DNA of 64,000 nt from Bimastos eiseni (taxonomy: Eukaryota > Annelida > Clitellata > Crassiclitellata > Lumbricidae), in contig OY365815.1 in NCBI GenBank assembly GCA_959347315.1, forward strand, positions 18,593,014 through 18,657,013, written 5' to 3'. A program made the translations under genes and the position numbers. Of the stretch, positions 10,501 through 34,000 are shown in pieces (the stretch's first letter is position 1; each line of letters starts with the position of its first letter). The notes under the pieces are model-generated. The model saw nothing but the letters and a program-made list of their open reading frames with translations, did not search any database and was not told the origin of the DNA.

Positions 10501-13421
10501 GGAGTTTTGGTAGGCCGATGAGTAATGAGTTACAGTAGTCAATGCGGGAGCAGATGAAGGCATGAACCATGGTCGAAAAAATGGTCGAAGACACAGATCG
10601 TCGGATGGCGCGTAGTCGCCGCAAATGATAGAAGCTGGACCGAGAGAGATTAGAGATTTGTGCAGAGAAGGATAGAGTACTGTCCAGAGTGACGCCCATA
10701 TTGCGGACATTTGTAGAGAAACTAAACTGAGGGAACCGCTTGGCAAGTAAAACGTAATAAAGTTTAAGCAGCTGCTGGCAGGTGCCCGACCGGATCAATT
10801 GAGTCTTGGAAGAATTGAGTGAGAGACGGTTTGAGGACATCCAACAGTTGAGATCAGCAGAGAGTGATTCAATAGATTGGCAAAGAGCAAGTTGGTTGGA
10901 AGTGGAGCCATGCACGAAGGCCTGAACATCATCAGCGTAGAGGTGACCAGACGTCGATTGCTTTTCAAAAAGGCGAGGAATATCAGCTGTAAACATGATA
11001 TATATGTGTTTGTGTAGGTTTAGGTGTGTGTTTGGGTGTGCTTATTTGTGTATGTTTGACTGTGTTTATGTGTTTGTGTGTGTTTAGTCGTATTTAGGTG
11101 TTTGTGTAGGTTTATGTGTGTGTTTGTGTGTGTTTAGGTGTGTCTAGGTGAGTGTTTGTGTGTATGTTTAGGTGTATATGTGTTTGTGTGTGCCTATAGG
11201 TGTGTATTTAGGTGTACTTAGGTGTGTTTAGGTGGGTGTTTATATATTATATATACATGTATATATATATATATGTATAATATATATGTGTGGGTGTGTG
11301 TGCTTGTGTGTGACTCCGTGTGTAACTCTGTGTGTGTGTGTATCGTCGTGCGGGTATGTCTGTCTCTCTTTCACAATGAATGTTAAACATTAGACTATTT
11401 ATGCACCAAATAAATGTTGTTTAGATAGTCGTTGCTTCTGAAATGCGTCTGTTATACCTGCAGTCAGAAGAGGCTTTGCGTTGTCATCCAATTATCTGGT
11501 TTAAATCTGACTTTGTTGAAGCTGCACCGTTCTCTGCTCTTTTTCACTTCTCTTTTCTCTGTGTATGTTTATGCAGGGACAACGACGCCTGCACCAACGA
11601 CGACAACGACTACCCCCACCACTACAACTTCGACCACAACTCCCCAATCGTCAACGATAACGACATCACCTTCTTCAAGACCCAGCACCATGACCACCTC
11701 CTCCGTTACAACTCCTACTTCGTCCGGGTCAAGCACCGTACCTCCTCCCAACGAGTCGTGTGACGACCTGACGGGCAGGTGGCAGGCCAATAGCCCGACG
11801 GCCACTCTTTGTCTGGACGTGATTAATCCGGCCAATGGAGAGGTGGCTGGGATTCTGAGAGAAGGAGTGGAGTCCATGTACTTCGAAATAGATGGTCGAG
11901 CGTCGACGGATTTCATGGAAATCGTCGGATGGTCGGGACTCAGGCCTGGCTCCACTTCCGTCGTCAGCTACGTCGGTACGACTCACAATCGTAATCGTAA
12001 ACTCCAAATTTCTAAAGCTCCACTTGAAAGCCAAGGCAGGGCACAAGCCTATTCACGAGCGCTGAAGTGCAATCATTATTGTCATTCACCGCTTAGACCT
12101 ATTTATCATCAGTCGGCCAGCCAGTCGGTCAGTCACTCAGTCAGTCAATCAATCAGTAAGTCAATGGTTGGCTGTTTAATTATAGTACCAGTATATAGGC
12201 CTAGGTCTATTATATAGCTACTGCGTTTGAACAAAGAGACAATTGTTGACTAATTACTTGCTACGACTTGTGCTAGCAAACTACTTGAGATCTCATCTTG
12301 TTTACAATACTTGCTATGACTTGCGTTGGTTAGCCAATCTGCTATGAGTCTATCAAGACTTGCGTTGGGTATTAATGGGTAACTAGTCTACATGTAAATT
12401 TTATGGCTTGGGTTTGTCGACTGCATGTACTTGCTACTTGCAGCGAACAGTCGAGCGATGTTGAACCGTTTCGTAGTGTATAGACCTACCGTAACGGAAG
12501 TGACCCGTTCCAATGATGTTATCTTACAAAAATAGAGCCTATGAATAATTATAATGAATAATGTTTTAACGTTATCTGTGGAATAATTGATAGGCGAATG
12601 TCACAGATGCAATGGGTCGGAAGTCCTAATAGCTAATCCGCTCAGTCGCTCGTTCGAGTTTAGTCTAGAGTGCGGAGTGTCAGGTCAACTGTACGGAGGC
12701 CAGACTTATGAGTTCCGTCGCCAGGGGAGCTCGTGCTCTGGAGACACATTCAAAGTCTGGAAACCAACGCACATCAGCAAACGACTAGGTCAGTCAGTCA
12801 GTCAGTCAGTCAGTCAGTCAGTCAGTCAGTCAGTCAGTCAGTCAGTCAGTCAGTCAGTCAGTCAGTCAGTCAGTCAGTCAGTCAGTCAGCAGTTGGTCGT
12901 TCGTTCTTTCATTCGTACATTCAGTCTGTATAATCTGAAAGTAGTTCTTTGAAACCATAATTGATCAATTTATCGAGCCCACATTCAGTCGTTAATCGCG
13001 ATTTCATTCATTCATCCATTCATCCAACCATCCATCCATCCGTCAAACGATCGTTCAATCACTTGGCCAATCAGTCAACAATCTCATCACCACTCATTAC
13101 TGGCATTGTCAGTTGATAGTCTCAAGATCTAACTTAAGAACTGCTGTTCAAATGGTTTTTTGTTAAAGGCATTGTCCTTCAGTGAACGACTGCAGCTACA
13201 AAAACGAAGAAGACAAATACAACTCAATCATCGTCCATCATCAACCTTTGATTATACATCAGTTTTCCTCGTTAACCTCCTTATCCCCTCTCTCACTATT
13301 TCTTCCTTCTGGAGCCAGGTTTCTTTTTAATTCCATCAAATTCCCATTTCCTCAACCAATCTCTGGGCTTTCCCACAATCATCTGCCATCGTCTATCACT
13401 CCTCTTGCCATTCATCTTTAA
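4570..13421 (+). CDS. Secreted Ig(x3)-mucin stalk-avidin-like protein
   Basis: Seven-exon model in which all phases agree: 4570-4603, 5280-5654, 7327-7659, 9176-9433, 11577-11975, 12594-12788 and a tentative last exon 13183-13421, about 610 aa. Exons 1-2 join to give a signal peptide (MNTSPLIALLF then VWIGSCAA). Exons 2, 3 and 4 each encode one Ig domain with the usual Cys, Trp and second Cys: TLTC/VVW/GGTYLC, MEC/MTW/GGTFQC and VTC/FQW/MRC. Exon 5 opens with about 60 Thr/Ser/Pro residues, a mucin-like O-glycosylated stalk by family analogy. It continues into CDDLTGRW, and exon 6 supplies GECHRCNGSEVL and VWKPT. Their order and spacing match avidin (LTGKW, GQC followed by NGKEVL, then DDWKAT), including the paired Cys near residues 395 and 469. 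Several biotin-contact positions appear lost (see findings). Likely a secreted or surface recognition protein; the ligand is unknown. Exon 7 ends in TAA with an AATAAA at 13829, but is low-complexity and uncertain. Confidence 0.75.
4690..4995 (-). mobile_element. tRNA-derived SINE (copy 1)
   Basis: On the minus strand the right end reads TGGCCGAGCGGTTAGAGCGG, a pol III A box of tRNA-Ser/Leu type. A worn B box (GGATTCGACACTA) follows near 4932-4920. The same head-and-body arrangement recurs at 20865-21125 and 42895-43065, and without the A box at 29311-29440. It lies in intron 1 of the Ig/avidin-like gene. Confidence 0.7.
5700..6689. other. Intron sequence without recognisable features
   Basis: Intron 2 of the Ig/avidin-like gene. 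AT-rich, with no exon, RNA gene or clear repeat noticed before the MITE-like element. Confidence 0.5.
6690..7236. mobile_element. MITE-like repeat, copy 1
   Basis: This aligns by eye along most of its length with 26880-27265. Shared blocks include CAAGTnAAAGTAAAA, ACCCTCTTTTATCTGGTA, CATTGATGATGTAAACTT, GTCATGCAAGCCTGAAATG and AAATAAAAGAGGGTAAAA. The inner ends are inverted copies of each other (ACCCTCTTTTAT against ATAAAAGAGGGT), as in a non-autonomous DNA transposon. Copy 1 carries about 140 bp near 7020-7160 that copy 2 lacks. No target-site duplication was identified. Confidence 0.65.
7690..8020 (+). mobile_element. LINE reverse-transcriptase fragment
   Basis: From 7907 one plus-strand frame reads VTIDYSLTYSEHITNLI and then RLRVIRKSVSS. 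This is clearly homologous to the NMGVTLDSTLSFSAQISNL...RLRAIRRSVSS segment of the intact ORF at 10091-10996. It is the opposite orientation to that copy, has no continuous ORF, and lies in intron 3 of the Ig/avidin-like gene. Confidence 0.7.
8650..8707 (+). repeat. 9-bp minisatellite
   Basis: TGAATCCAC alternates with TGAATCCAT, giving an 18-bp compound unit repeated about 2.5 times. Confidence 0.8.
8774..9150. repeat. (AG)n, (TA)n and (GT)n microsatellite cluster
   Basis: AG-rich repeats with ACAG variants, interrupted by (TA)n at about 8803-8826, pass into (GT)n at 9080-9149. The GT tract ends about 26 bp before the splice acceptor of the third Ig exon, so it sits where the polypyrimidine tract would normally be. 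Confidence 0.9.
9485..9660. repeat. Interspersed repeat family B, copy 1
   Basis: This parallels 50640-50800 in the same orientation. Shared blocks are GATCCnAGGGnnTCGAG, GGACAAG followed by CCCC, CACCTTTT, CCCACATTT, CCTCTCATTGGGTGT, and CACCT...GAGATC. The ends were not resolved and no coding potential is seen. It lies in intron 4 of the Ig/avidin-like gene. Confidence 0.6.
10010..10996 (-). mobile_element. 5'-truncated LINE with open RT C-terminal ORF
   Basis: An uninterrupted 301-codon minus-strand frame (10996 to 10091) encodes the back half of a non-LTR reverse transcriptase. The catalytic YADD lies near residue 20 (HLYADDVQAF), followed by SLNSSKTQLI, the thumb segment GVTLDSTLSF, IDYCNSLLIGLP and a C-terminal SLWNSLP motif. 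This is CR1/L2/Jockey-like by family knowledge. Endonuclease, palm and fingers are missing. The 3' end passes into an ATAGAATAGAAT-type tail at about 10025-10005. It is the best-preserved member of a family with several decayed copies here, and lies in intron 4 of the Ig/avidin-like gene. Confidence 0.85.
10997..11345. repeat. GTGTTTA-type and (TA)n microsatellite
   Basis: Imperfect GTGT/GTTTAGGTGT repeats for about 350 bp with a (TA)n core at 11245-11292. They begin beside the 5' (truncated) end of the LINE at 10996. Confidence 0.85.
12100..12165 (+). repeat. Imperfect GTCA/GTCG tetranucleotide repeat
   Basis: CAGTCGGCCAGCCAGTCGG, then GTCAGTCACTCAGTCAGTCAATC, in intron 5 of the Ig/avidin-like gene. 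The next intron also holds a GTCA repeat. Confidence 0.7.
12789..12888 (+). repeat. Perfect (GTCA)25 tract beginning at a splice donor
   Basis: Twenty-five exact GTCA units. The first G is the first base of intron 6 of the Ig/avidin-like gene (exon ...CTA G, then GTCAGTCA), so every unit repeats the donor sequence GTCAGT. Confidence 0.9.
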
Positions 13422-13828
13422 TTGAAGTTTCAGCCTATGGCCCCTAAACAAATCTTTACATCAGCCACCGTCCAATTTCTCACACTCTCAGCTCTATATT
13501 CAGTGGCTCCCACGTATCGTCTTCTCAACTGAATTCTGTTCACATGCCACCCTCAAACTATACTCCAATCAAGCGATTCGCCTAATCGGCTAAAGATCAA
13601 AACGAACAGCAACAGCCAGGAGCACAACGTAGAGCCTAAACTATTTAGCCTAGTTTCAGTATCAAATAGGCCTAACAATGAGCAACACGTAAAGCCATGA
13701 CTGTCACTCTTTCTGCATTGCATTATTTGATGATATGTATAATTGTATATGAACTATTCTCAAAACGTCTGCAGTATGCACTGAATGATAATATATAAAT
13801 TTCATTTTCTGTTAATGTCCAAACAACA

Positions 13829-13834
13829 AATAAA
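13829..13834 (+). terminator. Candidate poly(A) signal AATAAA
   Basis: AATAAA about 400 bp after the proposed stop of the Ig/avidin-like gene. Position and sequence fit, but nothing else confirms its use. Confidence 0.35.
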
Positions 13835-13918
13835 AACTATTAATATTTTGCTATATTTCTTTGAGAGGAGATAATAAATCCTGAGGAACTTCCCCTCATA
13901 GGTGTCTAGATCAAACAT

Positions 13919-13960
13919 GGACACACACACACGCACACGCGCACGCGCACGCACACGCGC

Positions 13961-13993
<33 letters not shown>
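13919..13993. repeat. (CA)n / (CACACGCG)n microsatellite
   Basis: ACACACAC with GCGC-containing interruptions, which can adopt Z-DNA. Intergenic. Confidence 0.9.
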
Positions 13994-13994
<1 letters not shown>

Positions 13995-14499
13995 TATTGT
14001 CAATATCATCAATATTGTGATAAAACGTAGTAGAATAAAACAACAGTTTACATAAGAATTTATATAAGAACAGTTCATATAAGAATTCAGTTTAATCAAC
14101 AACAAGTTATGAATACCATGTGACAAATACTGTAGCAAATAAACCGGGTCACATATCAAAATACATATCCTACAATAATTATTCACGTATCAATACTTAT
14201 ATAATTTAATATCATACATATTATGCCATAAAGACTTCACAAGTTAGCGATGAATAATCTCTTTGTAAATCTCTAAAACTACTGAAAAATTGAAATACTG
14301 ACAAGTAATTAAAATAATCAAAACATCTGGTGTCTTCAAACATAATATCTAGCAACAATTTCCTTCATCTGCATGACCTCAAAGGTCATGCAGTAAATCA
14401 CAGAATCAATCAATTGATTTATCAAGATTGTCAACGTTACAATACCAACGAGAAAATGCAACCAAACACACAAAAGCATCGTATCGTATCCCAGCGTGA

Positions 14500-14850
14500 A
14501 ATAAGAAAGCCTTCAGGCAACGAAGAAATGAGGATGGGAGCCCAATTAGAAGCTTGTTATGGATAATGAGGGTAGGTCATTCCACAGAAAGGGCCCATGA
14601 TGGCAAAGGCACGGTGTGGAGTTATAGCAGTCCTTGCCTGTGAAACAAGAAAATCAAGTCAATCCGCAGAACAGAGAAGGCGCACAGCAGACAAGAGGTT
14701 TTTGCACTAACTAGCATAAACATTTAGGGGCTTTACCCTGTTGAGTTCTAAGGACAAAGAGGTGCAACTGAGTCAAATGAAAGTCATTGCAACTATGACG
14801 AATAGACAAGTCTTAGAATAAATCCTACAAATATCGATCTGCAAGAGATC
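14500..14850 (-). mobile_element. Decayed LINE 3' region
   Basis: On the plus strand GGTCATTCCACAGAAAGGG, GCAAAGGCACG and AAGAAAATCAAG run in the same order as TTCCATAGTGAAGGG, GAGGCATTGGCACG and TACTAAAAGATCG in the intact LINE near 10170-10245. It is a member of the same family, in the same (minus) orientation, with no open frame. Confidence 0.6.
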
Positions 14851-16871
14851 AAGAGATAGCAAAACTCACCCAGTAACCAAAGGTTTGTCAAACTACAGGA
14901 TTACCATAATCCTCAATTTATTGATCCATCCAAGCATCAAAATAAGTCAGGTAGAACCATGTTTACATTTCACAATGAATGTTAAATGTGGCGACAATAG
15001 GGGGACCAGAAGGGATCAAAGTCCCACTAATTAGGGTCCCCGAAATAACAGCTAGAAAATGTGAATACTTGTAAAAACGTAATTTCAGTTACTAATAATA
15101 AATAACAGCTCACAGAGTAATCAAGAACACCCAGACAAATTGACAGATCATCTGACTTGAGAGCTAAGCAACAAACTTTGCAATTTACTATACGAAAATG
15201 AATATCAGCATTCAATTTCAATAGGTAACAATTGAAAGCAGCAAAAATGATGACTAGTCGAGAGACAAACATATCAATTGAGACGACATCAGAATGTGAG
15301 CTAAATATTCAGCAGGAATCAAGGTAATTACACGGAAACATGGAGCAAGTGAAGGTGGAAAAGTCCAGGTGGTTATCTCTAAAAGGTCCACAGCCAGGAT
15401 CGACTCTGTGATCAACAAGCCACAAGTGCACCAGTTTTAGGTAGGTTTATTAGTAATCAACTGAAAATCCTTAGGTAAGATTACAAGATACTGTGATACA
15501 AGGCCTCCTATGCCATTTAGAGGTAATGGACCACGGTTTGTTAGGCCACTGGCACACAGCGGTACAGTGCCATACAGATAATCGGCGGGTGTCAGCATCG
15601 AGCCTTTTCTCTCTGTCTCTGCTCATCCTAAGTTTTCTGTGCTGGACATGGGTTGCTAAGAGGGACAGTGGGGAAGAAGGGACCATCAGGAGGGACAATG
15701 GGGAAGGTGGGACAATGGGGAAGGAGCGACAATGGGGAAGGACGGCAGGGTGGAGAAGTTGACTCAGGTGATCCAAGGTCTATGATCAATTGGTTATTGT
15801 TGTTGGTGATGAAGCCATGATCAATAAATCATAGTTACCATTATCAACATTCGCAAATGTCATTTGCATGCCATTACTGTTGTCCTCCAATTAACTGCTG
15901 CATAAAAATGATGGTGACAGTATGTTTGTATTTATTGTATAAGGCCATTTATATGGTGCTTTACAAAAACCTCATAAAGTTGCTAAAGACCACTGGGTGA
16001 TAATGGCGATGTTCTGCTTCATCACAAAATGATTTATTCATTGGTCCTGCTTAGCCTAATTCACTGCTGAACAAAGAGTATCGTTGCTGGTATCAATGTT
16101 AGTGACTGTGGTGATGATTTATAAGCAATTGCTCTGTAACCAATAATCACCAATTCACCATAAAAAGTAAATGACCCGAGTCGACCTCCACCACCTGTCC
16201 CTCCTTCCCCAGCGTCCATCCCTCCCCAGGGTCCCTCCTAGCTACTCATGTCCAGTAAAGATGACTTCGAATGAGCAGAGAAAATTAGCAGAGGACCACC
16301 TCCAAAACCTGCCCATTATCTGCATGACAAGAGTTAAGGCACTCATCCCAATTGACAAAGCTTCTGCAAAATTCAAGAGCAAAATATGCAAAAGGACAAA
16401 CAAGCTACAACTGCAGTGATCCCATTCAAGAGTTCTGAGGTGGAACTGGCAAGGCACATTAGTAAGAGGTGGTAGGCACAGAAACAATCATTGAGGATAA
16501 ATCGGAGCCAACAGATCAGAAGCCACCTATGCGATCAACTATGAAGTTGACGAAAATTGAAAACTATAAGCCTATAAAAGAAATCAACTGTTTCTGATAT
16601 GCTATGAACAAAAGCAATTCGTCTACAACTGGCAAAACTGTAGAGAAAAGCTCAGATCTAGTTGTGCATAAGACATTCAACACTTCAAAATAAAATGTAA
16701 CACAAAACCTGCAGTAAGCTTAAAAAATAATGCAATCCACTGCCTCAATGAGCACAAGAATTCCGGCTGCTGAAATCAGATCAACAGGTGGTCCTCAAGA
16801 TCACAACCTCTGCCCAGAGAAAGACACATGATTAACACTACACGTGGATGCTGGCGGCATCGTTGGCAGAG
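14851..16871. other. Intergenic between convergent genes, little seen
   Basis: Between the converging 3' ends of the Ig/avidin-like and PFKFB genes. It contains a purine-rich stretch with GGGACAATGGGGAAGG-type repeats at about 15660-15740 and a LINE-tail-like patch (TTTATATGGTGCTTTA) near 15948. The minus-strand poly(A) signal candidates for PFKFB are the TTTATT sites near 15936 and 16032. No gene recognised. Confidence 0.45.
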
Positions 16872-29943
<13,072 letters not shown>

Positions 29944-30863
29944 GCAAGACAGAGAAGTCAGAGAGAATTTGGCTCACTTTTCAGTTGAATATCGTCGACC
30001 ATGGACTGTTTCCTTGTGTTAGACGACATGACGTCTCTTCCCCACACCCTCCCTCCGACATTAAAACTCTTTTACCAGCGACAACGAACCCCAAACCTTT
30101 GGTTCAATAATCATTCTTACGAACACGAGGGCATCAGTAACTGTTATCTGCCACAGCTGATCGACCGACGCAGCATCTGTCGACCGATAGCATAAGTCGG
30201 AGTCATTGCCTCAATGGTCTGGCTCATCTAGCGCAATCACTTTCCTGCCTTCGTCTTCCATGTGCACTAAATGTGCACTAAATGAGTCTAAATCACGAGT
30301 CCGTCCAGCTCCGCATGCAACTGCATTTGTGCATGCACATTTTGAGGCACCCAAAAATAATAGTGCCCCGTGTGAAATAGTTTTTCGTTGGATCCCAAAA
30401 TGCGTCCATGCCAAGGTTCCAACGCGATCAATTAATTCTAAAACGAGCTGGTCTCTATTAGGCCTATACTAGAAAAACGTGAGCGTGTACATTTGAGTCT
30501 TTCTCTTCATTTTCTTCAATACCAGTAAGTCTTGCATTCAAAATGCGTAATCGATTTGAATTTGATATAGGTTACCAAAGGGTTATAATAATAAACCTAG
30601 TGGGCTACTGTTACAGGCGGCACAGGCCTAATGTTTTATCGATCTTACACGGATCCGTTCGGTGTTGCATGACTATTTCTGAAATTTACATTCACTACGT
30701 ACTGTATATGAAATATTTATTTTCAAAACTGTTACCTAAATTAACGCGTAATAAGTTCAAGATAATTGCTTGTAATGTTATGCCATCTGTTCCCGACGTA
30801 GGCATCCACGTGGTTCATCTTATACATCCTTACTAACTAGAGGCATTTAGAAGTATAGTTGTC

Positions 30864-30919
30864 ATTGGCTCAAATAATGTGTCGTGTACTTTGATTGGTT
30901 TAATTATGTGTCGCATTGG
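30864..30919 (+). promoter_or_regulatory. Three ATTGG (inverted CCAAT) boxes
   Basis: ATTGG at 30864-30868, 30894-30898 and 30915-30919, the last about 140 bp before the selenoprotein W start codon. ATTGG is the reverse of the CCAAT core bound by NF-Y in animal promoters (established). The two downstream boxes sit in a partly repeated context, GTGTCG-TACTTTG/GTGTCGC. They lie between the divergent PFKFB and selenoprotein W genes and could serve either. Confidence 0.45.
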
Positions 30920-31057
30920 TCTATATTTGCATCGCGCTAAACTGCAGAGGCTGCAGTCTGCTTGTATCATACTGAAGAGAACGGGCGGCTTCAAAGTCAG
31001 TCTGCGATTTAGGTGTTAAGACAAGAGGTAGTAGGCCTACGTTTATTGTTTGCAGCG

Positions 31058-34000
31058 ATGACGAAAGTCAAGATTCACGTTATTTACTGGTATGCAGCGA
31101 CACTAATTCTTTATTGGTCAGTTGTGAGAACTTAATTAGTTGCAGTAGGCCTAATAGAACGAAACTTTGAGAATGTACATTGTACATGCGTGTGCTATAG
31201 TGAACGTGCGGGAAGCTCTTCTCCAGCTTTCCTAACTGTCGTCGACTCCTTGACATGACTAATTTTACATGTTAATGGATTACATTTCTCAGTTTTCTGT
31301 ACCAAGTAGTATGTTCCAATATCTTACGTTACATTTTAACTGAGTTGTTAGCCTGTTGCACATTATTCGGTCGTCTACTCTTTGTTGACTTTTTATCATT
31401 TATAACCAGCAGCCACCCATCCTCCTCTCCATTTTCAAATGCTTGACATATAATGTCAGTTCTTATCCTCCTCGTCACTGAGTTGTGAGCCTTGGATGCC
31501 TGACGGCCTTACCATGTTCAGTCTCAGACTCTCACCCTCTTCCACGACCTATATCTACTGTTCACACCCAGACATCATAACCTCGCTGTTTTTGTCACCA
31601 CATCCTAAAACAATTACCATTCTTTATGACACTCGGATGTGAAAGACCATACCAACACCGGAATCAATATTGTTTCTTCATCATGTTTATCCTACTTTTA
31701 AAGTGACATGCATCTAAATCCCTGTCCAATCATTGCTCCACTTCCAATTGTCCTTCACCTCCTTCTATTGTTGCTGCCACTCCCTTCCTCCTCTGCCTCC
31801 AGCTGTTCCTGCTGCACAGCCTCCATCTGCTGCTGCAGCATCTGTTGTTGCTGCTCCTCATCCTCCACGACTTCATACATAATCTCAGGACTCAGAGAAA
31901 AACATTATTATTTGTACTATGCACCTCAAACATCCAGTCACTAGGCCTACTAAAGTCTACAGTATACACTCTACAGAAATTATGAGGCTGTCGGGACCTG
32001 ATTTTTCTGGACTCTGTGTCTTCTAAGTGGTGATATCTATGTAGTGTGACTGTAACATGTGTGGCCATGCTGGAGTGAGGGTTCTCTTTCTACGACACAC
32101 TTTCTAGTCTCTTCTGATTCACTTGTTACCAATTCTAAATTACTTAGTCTAGATTCAGATCTTCTTAGGCATCCAACTATCTTTGAGTTATAGCCTCAAG
32201 CCAGTCTCTTTGTCTGTTCTGATGTCATTATCTCGAGATCTAATCTGTCTCTTGTGGTAGCCATCACTCGTCAGTTTAACTGTTTCAGTCTATAGAATTT
32301 CGGTCTGTCCTTCATCTATCATATACCCAGTTGGGCTGAGATAATTTATAACATCGAGTCTGTTCTACTTCAGCAATGGGTTCCTTACATGATTCTCCAA
32401 ACTGAAGTCCATTGACCACTGTTTCTGCTTGCTGGTTAGAGTCCAGAGTTATTTCAGTCATAGAGTATCAAATACTTGAAAAAAAGCATACTTACTTTGC
32501 TAAGTCTATGACAGTGGTAAATGTTAGGATATCTTCTAGGTTAATTCATGCTTCCCATGCCATTAAATATCTTGAGGTAAAGTTAGGTTTTCAGTTAATG
32601 GAAAGGTTCCTCATTTATGCTAGACTTCCCATCAAAGTGTGTTATTGTTCGTAGGCCTACACCTGACTAGGTGAAATAGTGATCTCTTACTATGACTGTA
32701 GGACAAGCATGAATTTAATTTTTTTATGCTGATAATAAGAGATGCACTGAAGTTATTATATGATGATACCAGTTATTTGCTAAGTTATGTGCTGTATAGT
32801 ATTGTGTTTAATTTTGTAGTGATGTATGAGGTTACGGTCCACAGGTAATTCAACTTTGGTGTCTCTGTTTTCGTGGGGTATATTTAGTTGTTTTTGGCCA
32901 TTTAAATGCTGAATCATTTTTATGATTTAGATACTAGGTGAAGTTTTCTGCCATTCAGGGAAATCACAGTGCTTCCAATGTAAATCAAATTCAATTTTCC
33001 TTGGGGTGATCACACTGAGAGCACTTATGAATTGCTAGTACTGTAAGAAGCACTTTATAAATTAGGCACTCACTGCTCAGCTCATTTGGATGACTATGCA
33101 TGTGTACTACCTTGACCTTAATAATTATAATCGCAAGATCAAATTGAAGAATTTATCATAGGTTTATGATTTGAAAGAAAATGAGCCAAAAATATACAAC
33201 ACAAGATCATAAAGTGATTTGATAAAGTTGGATGGTCTCGACCATATACATTAGTCTCATTCTTGACATACATACAATTTACAAATTAGAGGCACGAAAT
33301 ATAAATGTTCAGTTGACTTGACTGAGACTACATTGACATTGCTATGTGAAATGACTGACCCCACAATCCATAGTAAATATTTTTTAGGGGTCCCATCCTT
33401 ATCCTTCCTTGAGTTTCTTTTTTCCTTGGGGTGATCACACTGAGAGCACTTATGAATTGCTAGTACTGTAAGAAGCACTTTATAAATTATCAGATATAGT
33501 ATGATTGCTGTGTGATGAGTAGCAACAGAAGTACATCATTTTAGCAATATTGGCTATAGATTATTGTTGAAACGTTTTTTATATGTATGTGTATTTGGTG
33601 GGGTACTGCATCTTTCTTGTTATTTCTTATTTTACTTTCTATTTATTGTAAAATTATAATAGTAAATTCTACATATTCCATTTTGGGGAAAATTTATTCC
33701 ATGGCATTTCATTGTCCCGGAAAAGGATGTGTCTGAGACCCAGGACATTTTGATCTATTCCAGAACAGTCCCAGCCAATCCGGCTCATGTGGTCAATTGT
33801 CATTCTACTTGATACCTGTACTTTATACATTATGCTTAATGTAGGTTAGTGCAATAGCACATATTGTAGAGCATGTGAAACATACTATATATTGTTTGAT
33901 AATATGTTATCATCTGAAGCATTTTATAACTTTTTTCTATGTTTACTTTCAGTTCCGTAAACTCAAAGAGGAACTTGATGCACTCTTTGGTGGAGACATA

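Noticed and set aside
11569..12046. Minus-strand open frames over the mucin-like exon
   Set aside because: They are antisense shadows of the Thr/Pro-rich exon; the plus-strand frame joins its neighbours in phase.
32827..32829. TGA in selenoprotein W exon 2 as a true stop
   Set aside because: It falls exactly at the family Sec position in C-x-x-U-G-Y, and the downstream exons are strongly conserved SelW sequence.
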